Part shown: positions 8,061-15,380 of the stretch, piece after piece
How the letters are laid out: each line of letters begins with the position of its first letter
How positions within the stretch are numbered: position 1 is the stretch's first letter
Origin: Chitinophagaceae bacterium
GTDB taxonomy: Bacteria > Bacteroidota > Bacteroidia > Chitinophagales > Chitinophagaceae
Direction of reading: 5' to 3'
DNA length: 64,000 nucleotides
Assembly (NCBI GenBank): GCA_023251255.1
Contig: JAHEZD010000002.1
Location: 1 to 64,000, forward strand
Made by a program: the position numbers and the translations under genes
Notes under the pieces: generated by a model
Seen by the model: only the letters and a program-made list of their open reading frames with translations
Told to the model about the DNA's origin: nothing
Databases searched by the model: none

Positions 8061-8540
8061 TTATTGCAGCTTCCTGTTCAGTACTATCATTTTAATAGCG
8101 GTGATAGCAGCTTCCTCGCCCTTGTGCCCGTGCTTGCCACCAATGCGTTCCATGGCCTGCTGTTCATCGTTCACTGTTAGCACACCAAATATAACAGGCA
8201 CATCCAGCATGAGGTTCAATTGCAGTACACCGTCCGTTACCAGTTTGCACACATAGTCAAAGTGTGGCGTATCGCCCTGTATCACGGTTCCCAAGGTAAT
8301 ATAGGCATCGGGCATTTGTTTGCTGTAGGCATAGTGCTGCTTTACGGCAAAGGGAATCTCCACTGCGCCGGGCACAGTAATGCTGCTGGTCCTGATGCCT
8401 GCTTCCTTGAAAATTTTCTTGGCGCCCGCTTCCAGTTTGTTCACGATGGCTGCGTTCCATTCTGTCTTCACAATAACTACAAAGGCATCCTTTGGTTGAG
8501 GGATGCCTTTGTGCAAAGTTGTATTTCCTTTTGTGGCCAT
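8061..8540 (-). CDS. ribH: 6,7-dimethyl-8-ribityllumazine synthase
   Basis: Penultimate step of riboflavin synthesis: condenses 5-amino-6-ribitylaminouracil with dihydroxybutanone phosphate. 159 residues, the usual length. Motifs: W-N-A-A-I-V-N-K-L, the PGAVEIP loop, GTVIQGDTPHFDYVC with the catalytic His, and PVIFGVLTVNDEQQAMER followed by the phosphate-binding GGKHGHKGEEAA. ATG start at 8540. Its start is three bases after the stop of the TPR gene, so both are probably on one transcript. The other riboflavin gene in the window is ribBA at 34952. Confidence 0.96.
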   Translation of the reverse strand: MATKGNTTLHKGIPQPKDAFVVIVKTEWNAAIVNKLEAGAKKIFKEAGIRTSSITVPGAVEIPFAVKQHYAYSKQMPDAYITLGTVIQGDTPHFDYVCKLVTDGVLQLNLMLDVPVIFGVLTVNDEQQAMERIGGKHGHKGEEAAITAIKMIVLNRKLQ

Positions 8541-8543
8541 AAC

Positions 8544-9230
8544 TTAGTTGATGCTGAAATCATTTTTTTCGTTGGGACTTAACTGGTAAATATATTTATC
8601 AGCTTCGAAACCCTTTTGTGTATTGGGATATTTGGCCTTGATTTCCCTGTAGATTTCCAAGGCTTCCTTGTTCTTGTTCATGGTTTGCAATAGTCCAGCA
8701 GCCAATGAAAGGTTTTCAGCAGAGTTGTCTGCATCATCCGTAAATGTGTTGCCCGCTTTTTTGTAGGCATCAACTGCTTCCTCTTTTTTGCCAGCTTCTG
8801 CGTAGGCATGTCCCAATGTAGTATAGGCTGCCATTTGCACGGGCTTCGAATCGGTGGAGAAATCTTTCAGGTACTTGATGGCATTGGTAAAGTCCTTCAA
8901 TTTCAAATAGCTCACACCTGCATAGTAATGCGCCAGATTGGCCGCTTTGGTGCCATCATAGTTCTTGATGATGTACAGGGCACCTTTATTAGCGCCATCA
9001 CCGTTCAGCACCAGGTTGGATGAATCCGCGCCGAAGAATTGCTGCACACCGTAAATGGCTTCGGCAGCTTTCAGTTCCTTGGGTTCCTTGATGAATTTGT
9101 TGTAAGCATACACGCCACCCACAATGATCACCACTGCAAAAAGGGCAATCAAAATGCTGCGCTGGTTCTTCTGCCAGAACCCCTGTGCCTGCATCAGCAT
9201 ATCTTTTTCTACTACTACTTGTTCGCTCAT
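8544..9230 (-). CDS. TPR-containing membrane-anchored protein, YfgM-like
   Basis: 228-residue protein with one N-terminal transmembrane segment (SILIALFAVVIIVGGVYAY, about residues 25-43) and tetratricopeptide repeats in the periplasmic part (AANLAHYYAGVSYLKL, AAYTTLGHAYAEAGKKEEAVDAYKKAG, ALEIYREIKAKYPNTQKG). This resembles the YfgM ancillary SecYEG translocon subunit family, though Bacteroidota homologues are not functionally proven. ATG at 9230. It is followed after three bases by ribH and preceded by pdhA after 80 bases, all reverse strand. Confidence 0.85.
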   Translation of the reverse strand: MSEQVVVEKDMLMQAQGFWQKNQRSILIALFAVVIIVGGVYAYNKFIKEPKELKAAEAIYGVQQFFGADSSNLVLNGDGANKGALYIIKNYDGTKAANLAHYYAGVSYLKLKDFTNAIKYLKDFSTDSKPVQMAAYTTLGHAYAEAGKKEEAVDAYKKAGNTFTDDADNSAENLSLAAGLLQTMNKNKEALEIYREIKAKYPNTQKGFEADKYIYQLSPNEKNDFSIN

Positions 9231-9310
9231 TATGTATTGTTTAATGTTTGGGTTTCAAAGCTTGAAATTGCGTGCTTCAAACTTTATGATGGATTTGCAA
9301 TCGTTCGTTA

Positions 9311-10306
9311 TCAATCAACTATAAATGGATAGTTGGCATCTATGTACACATCTTTCAGTACTTCGCTGTCATCGGGCCAAGGGCTTTCTTCTGCAAATTT
9401 AACGCTCTCTTCTACCACGGCACCAATCCTTGCATCAATGGCATCCAATTCTTCCTGGGTGGCAAAGCTGTTTTCAAGAATGGTCCTGGTTACTTTGATA
9501 ATGGGGTCCTGGCCCTTGTATTCTTCCACTTCGTCCTTGCTGCGGTATTTCTGCGGGTCACTGATGGAGTGCCCCTTGTAGCGGTAGGTCTTCATTTCCA
9601 GTAAAGTTGGTCCACCGCCTTCCCTTGCGCGTTTCACGGCACGGGCCACACCTTCATGCACGGCTTCGGCACTCATGCCATCAATCATGTCTGCTGGCAT
9701 TTCATAACCGTCGGCCAGTTTATAGATGTCCACTACGTTACTGGTACGCTCCACGGAAGTACCCATGGCGTAGTTGTTGTTCTCGCAAATAAAGATCACG
9801 GGCAGTTTCCACAGCATGGCCAGGTTGAACGATTCATGCAGCATGCCCTGCCTTGCGGCGCCATCGCCAAAATAGCAAAGCACCACATTATCGGTTCCCT
9901 TGTACTGCTCGGCAAAGGCCAAACCTGTACCGGTGCCTATTTGTGCGCCCACGATACCGTGACCGCCAAAAAAATAGTTTTTTACATCAAAAAAGTGCAT
10001 GCTGCCACCTTTTCCCTTGGCACAGCCCGTGGCCTTGCCATAAAGTTCGGCCATACAGGCATTGGCAGAAGTGCCTTTGGAAAGGGCCAGCCCATGGTCG
10101 CGGTAAGCGGTAATGAATGGATCTTCGTGCCTGGTAGCGGTCATGCAACCGGCGGCGATTGCTTCCTGACCAATATAGGCGTGGAAAAATCCACGGATTT
10201 TACCGGCCATTTTGTACATTTCTTCAGCCTTGAGTTCAAACTGGCGAATGAGCTGCATCAATTCGTACCAGTACATGTAAGTTTCCTTGGAAAATTTGGT
10301 TGCCAC
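9311..10306 (-). CDS. pdhA: Pyruvate dehydrogenase E1 component subunit alpha
   Basis: Thiamine-diphosphate-dependent E1 alpha chain that decarboxylates pyruvate in the pyruvate dehydrogenase complex. 331 residues. The TPP/Mg motif GDGAARQG...NN is present near residue 155-185, along with the E1-alpha opening YWYELMQLIRQFE, GFFHAYIGQEA and the phosphorylation-loop region YRYKGHSISDP. A GTG at 10306 (VATKFSKETYMYW) is chosen as start: it matches the expected N terminus of the family, and a promoter TATATTTG lies just upstream; the alternative is ATG at 10276. The E1 beta gene is not adjacent. Confidence 0.93.
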   Translation of the reverse strand: MATKFSKETYMYWYELMQLIRQFELKAEEMYKMAGKIRGFFHAYIGQEAIAAGCMTATRHEDPFITAYRDHGLALSKGTSANACMAELYGKATGCAKGKGGSMHFFDVKNYFFGGHGIVGAQIGTGTGLAFAEQYKGTDNVVLCYFGDGAARQGMLHESFNLAMLWKLPVIFICENNNYAMGTSVERTSNVVDIYKLADGYEMPADMIDGMSAEAVHEGVARAVKRAREGGGPTLLEMKTYRYKGHSISDPQKYRSKDEVEEYKGQDPIIKVTRTILENSFATQEELDAIDARIGAVVEESVKFAEESPWPDDSEVLKDVYIDANYPFIVD

Positions 10307-10326
10307 TTGCTCAAAATTTTGAGTGG

Positions 10327-10334
10327 CAAATATA
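10327..10334 (-). promoter_or_regulatory. pdhA promoter, Bacteroidota -7 element
   Basis: On the reverse strand TATATTTG matches TAnnTTTG. It ends 20 bases upstream of the GTG start of pdhA, so transcription would begin about 13-16 bases before the start codon. Confidence 0.6.
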
Positions 10335-10680
10335 GGGGTAAGTACCAAAACATCATTGATTTCTGATTTAGGATTGCTGATTTGGTGGAGGAAGGTTGAC
10401 TGGTTAATTCGCTAACTGGTGATTTATGGAGGAGGAAGTTTATCCCGATGTTTTATTGGGGAGGTTGATTAATGATTGGCGGGGACAGGGAGGATTGGGG
10501 TGGTGAGTAGCGGGGAAGATGAAATTTTTGATTGCTGGTTTGCGGAACAGAATAGGGCCCTGTGCAGTAAACCGATGGCAATGGTGCTGTATATGTGGAT
10601 AATGTGACCCACTTTTGGGCCTTTGCCGCATGCGCCAACCACTATATATGTTTCGGTACGGAGATTGACTGCTGGTACTT
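10335..10680. other. Intergenic, purine-rich low-complexity DNA
   Basis: No convincing gene is seen. The plus strand is G/A-rich with a GGTTGACTGGTTAATT...CTAACTGGTGA stretch near 10394-10421, whose relatives recur at about 11159-11181 on the other side of the response regulator. The overlapping reverse-strand frame (10440-10817) is a shadow. Confidence 0.5.
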
Positions 10681-11106
10681 ATGGATAGAGCTGCCCCAAA
10701 CATAGGCAATAATGAAAAGTGCATACTCATCGTGGATGAGGATAGGGATGACTGGGATACGTTCCGGGAAATATTTGGCATCATCCGCCCATCGCTCCTG
10801 CTGAAGTTTATACCCAATGGGAAGGATGCACTGCATTACCTGGTAACGGCCAAGGGCTATCCTGCCCTTATTATTAGCGATATCCATATACCCTGCATGA
10901 ACGGGTTCGAGTTCAGGCGTGCACTGCTGAACAATCAGCGGCTGCGCAATGCGGCCATTCCGTTTGTGTTCCTTACGCTGGCTTCAAGTATGATCAACAA
11001 AGTGGTATCACGGCAATTGCAGGTGACTGGTGTTTTTGAAAAAGCCAGTTCGTTCAGCAGGTTCAGGATGGTACTGGAAGGAATACTTGCCAGTTCGGGC
11101 ATGTAG
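10681..11106 (+). CDS. Single-domain response regulator receiver (CheY-like)
   Basis: 141-residue protein with only a receiver domain. Acidic pocket residues are at the VDEDRDD segment near residues 18-24, the phosphorylated Asp is D67 in IISDIHIPCMNG, the conserved Thr is in FVFLTLASS, and the Lys is in the FEKASS segment (KP replaced by KA). No output domain, so it acts through partner proteins. Its kinase is not adjacent. Flanked by low-complexity DNA on both sides, which isolates it from neighbouring operons. Confidence 0.88.
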   Translation: MDRAAPNIGNNEKCILIVDEDRDDWDTFREIFGIIRPSLLLKFIPNGKDALHYLVTAKGYPALIISDIHIPCMNGFEFRRALLNNQRLRNAAIPFVFLTLASSMINKVVSRQLQVTGVFEKASSFSRFRMVLEGILASSGM

Positions 11107-11326
11107 GCAGGCAAAGAGGTAGATGTTGGAAGTTAGTGGATAGGGGGGAGGAAGATTTATTGGTTAACTGGTTAATTGGTGGAGGAGAATCGCGGGGGAG
11201 GAAAGTGAATGGGTAACCGGTACCAGATAGAGGTGAGGATAGTATGGTATACTGGTAAAGACTGGGTGATGTATGGGCAAAGCTAGGTTGAAATATAGGG
11301 GGTAGCAGGGTAAGGTACGGGTGAGG

Positions 11327-11381
11327 GTCAGTATAACATCAGTATAAGGTCAGTATAGTGTCAGTATAATATCAGTACAAT
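11327..11381 (+). repeat. Five tandem 11-bp repeats
   Basis: Units at 11327, 11338, 11349, 11360 and 11371 with consensus RTCAGTATAAN; single-base changes distinguish copies (TATAAC, TATAAG, TATAGT, TATAAT, TACAAT). Eleven bases is about one helical turn, so each copy faces the same side of the DNA. Confidence 0.85.
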
Positions 11382-11552
11382 CTCCCTCCATTTTTTGTTT
11401 TACGGAGGGCTGGGTTGTGAAGCGGCGCAGGTTGAAGCAATTTAAGCTTTTGACCAGATTTGGCAAAATGGGGCTCCATTGGTGGGCTGCCAACTGCAAC
11501 TGATTGGTGTGACATGGTCGCCCCAAAATGGCCAGCGTAAATAATGTCCCCC

Positions 11553-11614
11553 AAAAATGTTACATGAAAATTTGTTACGTTTTAAAACGTAACAAATTTT
11601 CATGTAACATTTTT
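11553..11614. repeat. 62-bp perfect palindrome
   Basis: Left arm 11553-11583 is the exact reverse complement of 11584-11614 (31 bp each, no spacer); the centre is CGTTTTAAAACG and the ends are AAAAATGTTACATG / CATGTAACATTTTT. As RNA it would form a long AU-rich hairpin ending in U residues, so it could terminate transcription from the response regulator gene. Confidence 0.9.
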
Positions 11615-11756
11615 AACGGCCATCATGCTTGGGCAGAATTTGAGGGGAAACAGCAGGCCTTTTACTGAAGGTTGTTCTGTACGGGATGCTATGAAGACTG
11701 GGTTGGTACCCCAACTGTTGAAATTGAGATAGTCAGAAAAATACTAATTTCCCCGC

Positions 11757-12272
11757 ATGGAAATTACCGTTCGTATGGCCGTTAGGGAAGATGCCGCACT
11801 GGTAGCGGAATTGAGCAGGCAAACATTTTATGAAACCTACCATTTGCAGAACACGCAGGAAAATATGGAGCTGTTCCTGACCAATGTGTTCACTACAGCG
11901 GGTTTGATGGCGGAAGTGGGGGCGGAGGGCAATACTTTTTTTATTGCTTTTCATGGTAGTGAGGCGTTGGGCTATGTGCGTTTAAGGGAAAGCACAACAC
12001 CTGTGGAACTGGGGAATATGGCTGCCATTGAAATTCCACGAATTTATGTGCTGCAATCGGCCATTGGCAAGGGGGTGGGCAAACAATTGATGCTGCGGGC
12101 CATAGTATTTGCCCAAGAAAAAAACAAGCAGGTGATATGGTTGGGCGTTTGGGATAGGAACCAACGGGCCATTGATTTCTATACAAAATTTGGATTTGAG
12201 CGGTTTGGTGAGGATGAATTTATATTGGGTAGTGACGTACAAACGGATTGGCTGATGAAGCGGCCCCTATGA
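11757..12272 (+). CDS. GNAT family N-acetyltransferase
   Basis: 171-residue acyl-CoA-dependent N-acetyltransferase, cytoplasmic. The acetyl-CoA binding motif is seen as a variant Q-S-A-I-G-K-G-V-G-K-Q-L-M near residues 100-112, following strand IEIPRIYVL, with the typical C-terminal W-L-G-V-W-D-R-N-Q-R-A-I-D-F-Y-T-K-F-G-F segment. The N-terminal VRMAVREDAALVAEL is also typical. Substrate unknown. ATG at 11757. Its last six bases overlap the 3' end of the convergent SDR-like gene. Confidence 0.92.
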   Translation: MEITVRMAVREDAALVAELSRQTFYETYHLQNTQENMELFLTNVFTTAGLMAEVGAEGNTFFIAFHGSEALGYVRLRESTTPVELGNMAAIEIPRIYVLQSAIGKGVGKQLMLRAIVFAQEKNKQVIWLGVWDRNQRAIDFYTKFGFERFGEDEFILGSDVQTDWLMKRPL

Positions 12273-12905
12273 TTTACTGATGCCTACCCTGTGGTGCAGG
12301 AACTTGTTGACGTTGATTTCATTCAGCATAAAATCTGCAATATCACCAGCGGCCACTTCGCCTTTGTTGGGGGTTGGTGGATAATCTGCATTCACTATAT
12401 AATGATCGGTCCTATCTGCATCCAGAATATTGGGTGAGCAGACAAAGGTCCAGTCAAGGTCCGAGCCTTTTAAGTAGAGGTAGGCCATCAAATGTTCCAG
12501 GCCAACGGGTTTATAAGCTGGACTGTAACTAGGTGCATCAATCAGGTAAGTGCCATCGGCAGCACTTAGCACACCCAGTCCCCCCAAGGCTACAATCCTT
12601 TTTACGCCAGCTTTGTGCATTTGGGCAATGATGTTCTTGATGCCAAGGCTCCTGGTTTTATCACTTCCATCAAAAGCACCGCCCAAGGTGGAAATAATAG
12701 CCTCGCTTCCGGTAACTGCCTCCAGCACATCCTGCTCATCAAATACATGACCCTTGATGGCTTCGAATTTTTCGGTACGCAGGTCCTTGTCTATCAAGTT
12801 GTCCACGTTGCGCCCAAAGGCCCTTACGGTATGTCCATTGGCCAATGCTTGCAGCACTGCACGTTTGCCCACCTGACCGGTGGCGCCAAAGATGGTGATT
12901 GTCAT
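12267..12905 (-). CDS. NAD(P)-binding SDR-like (NmrA/YwnB-type) protein
   Basis: 212-residue Rossmann-fold protein opening with MTITIFGATGQVGKRAVLQAL, the GxxGxxG dinucleotide-binding loop of atypical SDR/NmrA-like proteins, followed by VRAFGRN and the VTGSEAIISTLG strand. It lacks an obvious YxxxK catalytic pair in the usual place, so it may bind rather than reduce, or act as a reductase with relaxed motifs. Six-base overlap with the GNAT gene. Its 5' region is a heptamer repeat array that begins 31 bases before the ATG and might alter expression if copy number changes. Confidence 0.87.
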   Translation of the reverse strand: MTITIFGATGQVGKRAVLQALANGHTVRAFGRNVDNLIDKDLRTEKFEAIKGHVFDEQDVLEAVTGSEAIISTLGGAFDGSDKTRSLGIKNIIAQMHKAGVKRIVALGGLGVLSAADGTYLIDAPSYSPAYKPVGLEHLMAYLYLKGSDLDWTFVCSPNILDADRTDHYIVNADYPPTPNKGEVAAGDIADFMLNEINVNKFLHHRVGISKS

Positions 12906-12936
12906 AAGTAAGTTTTTTTAAAGGTACAGAGAAGTA

Positions 12937-13083
12937 GTGAATGGTGAATGGTGAGTGGTGAATAGTGAATGGTGAATGGTGAGTGGTGAATAGTGAATGG
13001 TGAATAGTGAGTGGTGAGTAGGGAATGGTGAATGGTGAGTGGTGAATAGTGAATGGTGAATAGTGAGTGGTGAGTAGGGAGTG
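12937..13083. repeat. 21-unit heptamer array (GTGAATG-type) with 56-bp higher-order repeat
   Basis: Twenty-one consecutive 7-mers of the forms GTGAATG, GTGAGTG, GTGAATA, GTGAGTA and GGGARTG. Units 6-13 (12972-13027) are repeated by units 14-21 (13028-13083) with a single base difference, so a 56-bp block has been duplicated. No stop codon arises in several frames, which explains the long spurious frames crossing it. It lies just upstream of the reverse-strand SDR-like gene. The remaining DNA to 13264 shows no gene. Confidence 0.92.
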
Positions 13084-13264
13084 AGAGGGGAGTGAGGTAG
13101 CGAGTAGAAAGGCAGGGTGACGGAAAGTAGCGAGGGTTATAGGAATTATTTCGAGGGAATGGTTCCTTGGCCTGCCTATAGGGAGACAAGTATAACGAAT
13201 GGTATATTGCTCCATTAGCAATTAATAGGATGGGGAGACTTTACTGATTGAACTATAGGCAATT

Positions 13265-13600
13265 TCAGGACAGGGATACCTGTTCCGCAATTTCGTGCAT
13301 ATCGATACCGTTATGGCTTTCATCGTAGATGCACTGTCCATTTTTGATGACCAGCACTTGTGGGCTTTCGTGCTGAACCTGGAAGTCTTCTGCAATTTTT
13401 TGGGAAATGTTCCTATTGGCTATTAAATCGAGCAGGTGGAAATCCGCATCGGGGAAATCGGGCTCCCTATTCAGCCTGTTCAAGCTCATGGAACTGATGC
13501 TGCACCTGGTGCTGTGCTTGAATATAACTTGGGGCTTTATGCTGGATTCCATTTTGATCTGTTCCAGTTGCTCTGCTGTAGTAAGTGTATGCCAATTCAT
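13265..13600 (-). CDS. Bacillithiol system redox-active protein YtxJ-like
   Basis: 111-residue thioredoxin-like monothiol protein of the YtxJ (DUF2847) family, associated with bacillithiol metabolism. Visible: MNWHTLTTAEQLEQI at the start, the redox motif HSTRCSISSMSLNR with a single Cys, and the C-terminal HESPQVLVIKNGQCIYDESHNGI with the cis-Pro-like strand. The start at 13600 gives the family length; the longer frame runs back into the lipoprotein gene. It presumably reverses bacillithiol mixed disulfides. The small lipoprotein gene is 47 bases upstream on the same strand. Confidence 0.9.
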   Translation of the reverse strand: MNWHTLTTAEQLEQIKMESSIKPQVIFKHSTRCSISSMSLNRLNREPDFPDADFHLLDLIANRNISQKIAEDFQVQHESPQVLVIKNGQCIYDESHNGIDMHEIAEQVSLS

Positions 13601-13647
13601 GTCTTCTTCTGGAATAACGTAACTAACTATCAAAAAATAGGGTTGTA

Positions 13648-13776
13648 CTAACCCCTGAAATAGCGCGGGTTGGTGGTTGGACAACCTTTTCCAGCTCCAT
13701 TCCGCGTGGCGGCGCACGACGATAACAGCGTGGAAATGATTGAAATGAACAGTACAGCAACAAGTAGCTTTTTCAT
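13648..13776 (-). CDS. 42-residue small lipoprotein
   Basis: A short frame with ATG at 13776 encodes MKKLLVAVLFISIISTLLSSC then AATRNGAGKGCPTTNPRYFRG and a TAG stop. The first 21 residues are a textbook lipoprotein signal with lipobox LSSC. The mature part is only about 22 residues and ends near a G-C-P-x-x-N-P motif common in tiny Bacteroidota lipoproteins. It precedes ytxJ-like by 47 bases on the same strand. Function unknown. Confidence 0.72.
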   Translation of the reverse strand: MKKLLVAVLFISIISTLLSSCAATRNGAGKGCPTTNPRYFRG

Positions 13777-13926
13777 AGAAAATATTTGTTTAGTTATAAC
13801 GCTTTACTTTGCGATTTAGTACGAAGATATGTTTTTACGTCAAAATGTTGTCTTAAAAACGGTCTTCCTCATTGTCAGCAACAAGAATTGCTCCAATATT
13901 AAACCATTCAAAGAGATTGTTTTTAG

Positions 13927-15291
13927 ATGAAAGTCCATTTTATTTCCATAGGCGGCAGTGTGATGCACCAATTGGCCATTGCACTGAAAAGGAAGGGGTA
14001 TTTGGTTACGGGAACCGATGATGAAATTTTTGAGCCGGCCAAAACAAACCTGGCCAATGAGGGGCTGCTGCCACAACAGATTGGCTGGCAGCCGGACCTG
14101 ATAACTGCGGATATTGATGCGGTTATTTTGGGGATGCACGCCAAAGCAGATAACCCGGAAATTGAAAAGGCGAGGGAACTTGGCCTGCAGATTTATTCCT
14201 TTCCCGAATACATTTATAAGGAGAGCCTGCACAAGAAGCGGATTGTGGTGGGTGGCAGTCATGGCAAAACCACCACTACCAGTATGATCATGCATGTGCT
14301 GAGAAACCTGCAGCAGGATTTTGATTATTTGGTGGGGGCCAGGTTGGAAGGTTTTGACCAGAGCGTGAACATTACGGATGCGCCGGTGATTGTTTGTGAG
14401 GGGGATGAGTACCCGGCAAGTGTCATTGAGAAGCGGCCGAAATTCCATTTCCTTTTTCCGCATGTGGCCATACTCACCGGCATTGCCTGGGACCATATTA
14501 ATGTGTTCCCCACTTTTGATTTCTATTTGGAGCAGTTTGTAATTTTTATTCATAAAATTGAGCAGAACGGTTTGTTGATCTACAACGAATCGGACCATGT
14601 GCTGAAGGAACTGGTGGAAAACAATTGGAGGGAGGATATCCGCTACCAACCCTATTCTGTTCCCGAACATTCCATAGATGAGGGGAAAACAACGGTGACC
14701 ATTGACCATGCTAGGAGCGGACTGAAAGTATTTGGCAACCACAATTTGATGAACCTGAATGCTGCATACTATGCTTGCAAGGAACTGGGCATTACCGCTG
14801 CTGACTTTGTAAAAGCCATTGCCAATTTTACGGGTGCTGCCAAACGTTTGGAACTGATGGGCAGTAATGCCAGCACCAATGTATACCGTGATTTTGCTCA
14901 CGCACCCAGCAAGGTAAAAGCTACCATAGAAGCGGTGAAGCAGCAGTACCCCGACCGAAAGTTGGTTGCTGTGCTGGAACTGCACACTTTCAGCAGTTTG
15001 AACGAGGATTTTATGGGTGAATACAAGGGGGCCATGAACAAAGCGGATGCCGCCATTGTATTCTACTCCACACATGCGCTGGAACTGAAAAGGATGCCCC
15101 ACTTGCCCAAGGAAAAAGTGCTGCAAGGGTTTGCCAAGGAAGGGCTACTCGTAATGAACGATAAGGCGGAACTTTGGCAGTGGCTGCAGGAACAGGATTT
15201 CGGTAACAGTAATTTGGTGCTGATGAGCAGCGGCAATTATGATGGTTTGGACATGGTAGGCTTTGCGAAGGCGATTACGGAAAAGGCATAA
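13927..15291 (+). CDS. mpl: UDP-N-acetylmuramate:L-alanyl-gamma-D-glutamyl-meso-diaminopimelate ligase
   Basis: Murein-recycling ligase that attaches recovered tripeptide to UDP-MurNAc. 454 residues, family length. Opens MKVHFISIGGSVMHQLAIAL, then the ATP P-loop GGSHGKTTTTSM near residue 108, the EGDEYPASV metal-binding region, HPKFHFLFPHVAILTGIAWDHINVFPT and the C-terminal YRDFAHAPSKVKATIEAVK. These features match the Mpl subgroup of Mur ligases rather than MurC. ATG at 13927. The protein points to meso-DAP peptidoglycan and a recycling pathway. A long frame on the opposite strand is a shadow. Confidence 0.94.
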   Translation: MKVHFISIGGSVMHQLAIALKRKGYLVTGTDDEIFEPAKTNLANEGLLPQQIGWQPDLITADIDAVILGMHAKADNPEIEKARELGLQIYSFPEYIYKESLHKKRIVVGGSHGKTTTTSMIMHVLRNLQQDFDYLVGARLEGFDQSVNITDAPVIVCEGDEYPASVIEKRPKFHFLFPHVAILTGIAWDHINVFPTFDFYLEQFVIFIHKIEQNGLLIYNESDHVLKELVENNWREDIRYQPYSVPEHSIDEGKTTVTIDHARSGLKVFGNHNLMNLNAAYYACKELGITAADFVKAIANFTGAAKRLELMGSNASTNVYRDFAHAPSKVKATIEAVKQQYPDRKLVAVLELHTFSSLNEDFMGEYKGAMNKADAAIVFYSTHALELKRMPHLPKEKVLQGFAKEGLLVMNDKAELWQWLQEQDFGNSNLVLMSSGNYDGLDMVGFAKAITEKA

Positions 15292-15380
15292 TTGATGGAT
15301 AAAGAACTTAAAGTACAGGGGATGCATGCAACCGCAGCCAAATCTGTGTTACATTCGCCCACAATATAAATACCCCTCTA

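Larger units (their letters stand above)
11107..11756. other. 650-base intergenic region of repeats and palindrome
   Basis: Contains no gene. In order: G/A-rich DNA with GGTTAACTGGTTAATTGG near 11161-11178; five tandem 11-mers at 11327-11381; a 62-bp perfect palindrome at 11553-11614; then about 140 bases of ordinary sequence before the GNAT gene. No clear -7 promoter element for the GNAT gene was found. Confidence 0.6.

Noticed and set aside
9656-10366. 236-codon plus-strand frame opposite pdhA
   Set aside because: A shadow of the well-supported pdhA gene; composition is His/Gly-rich and unlike any family.
12937-13083. CRISPR array
   Set aside because: Units are 7 bases with no unique spacers, and no cas genes are nearby.
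12739-13221. Reverse frames with HHSPFTIHHS-type repeats
   Set aside because: They only reflect the heptamer DNA array, which stays free of stops in several frames.
13840-15126. 428-codon reverse frame opposite mpl
   Set aside because: Rich in His, Phe and Gln with no domain sense; it mirrors the codon use of the clear mpl gene on the plus strand.
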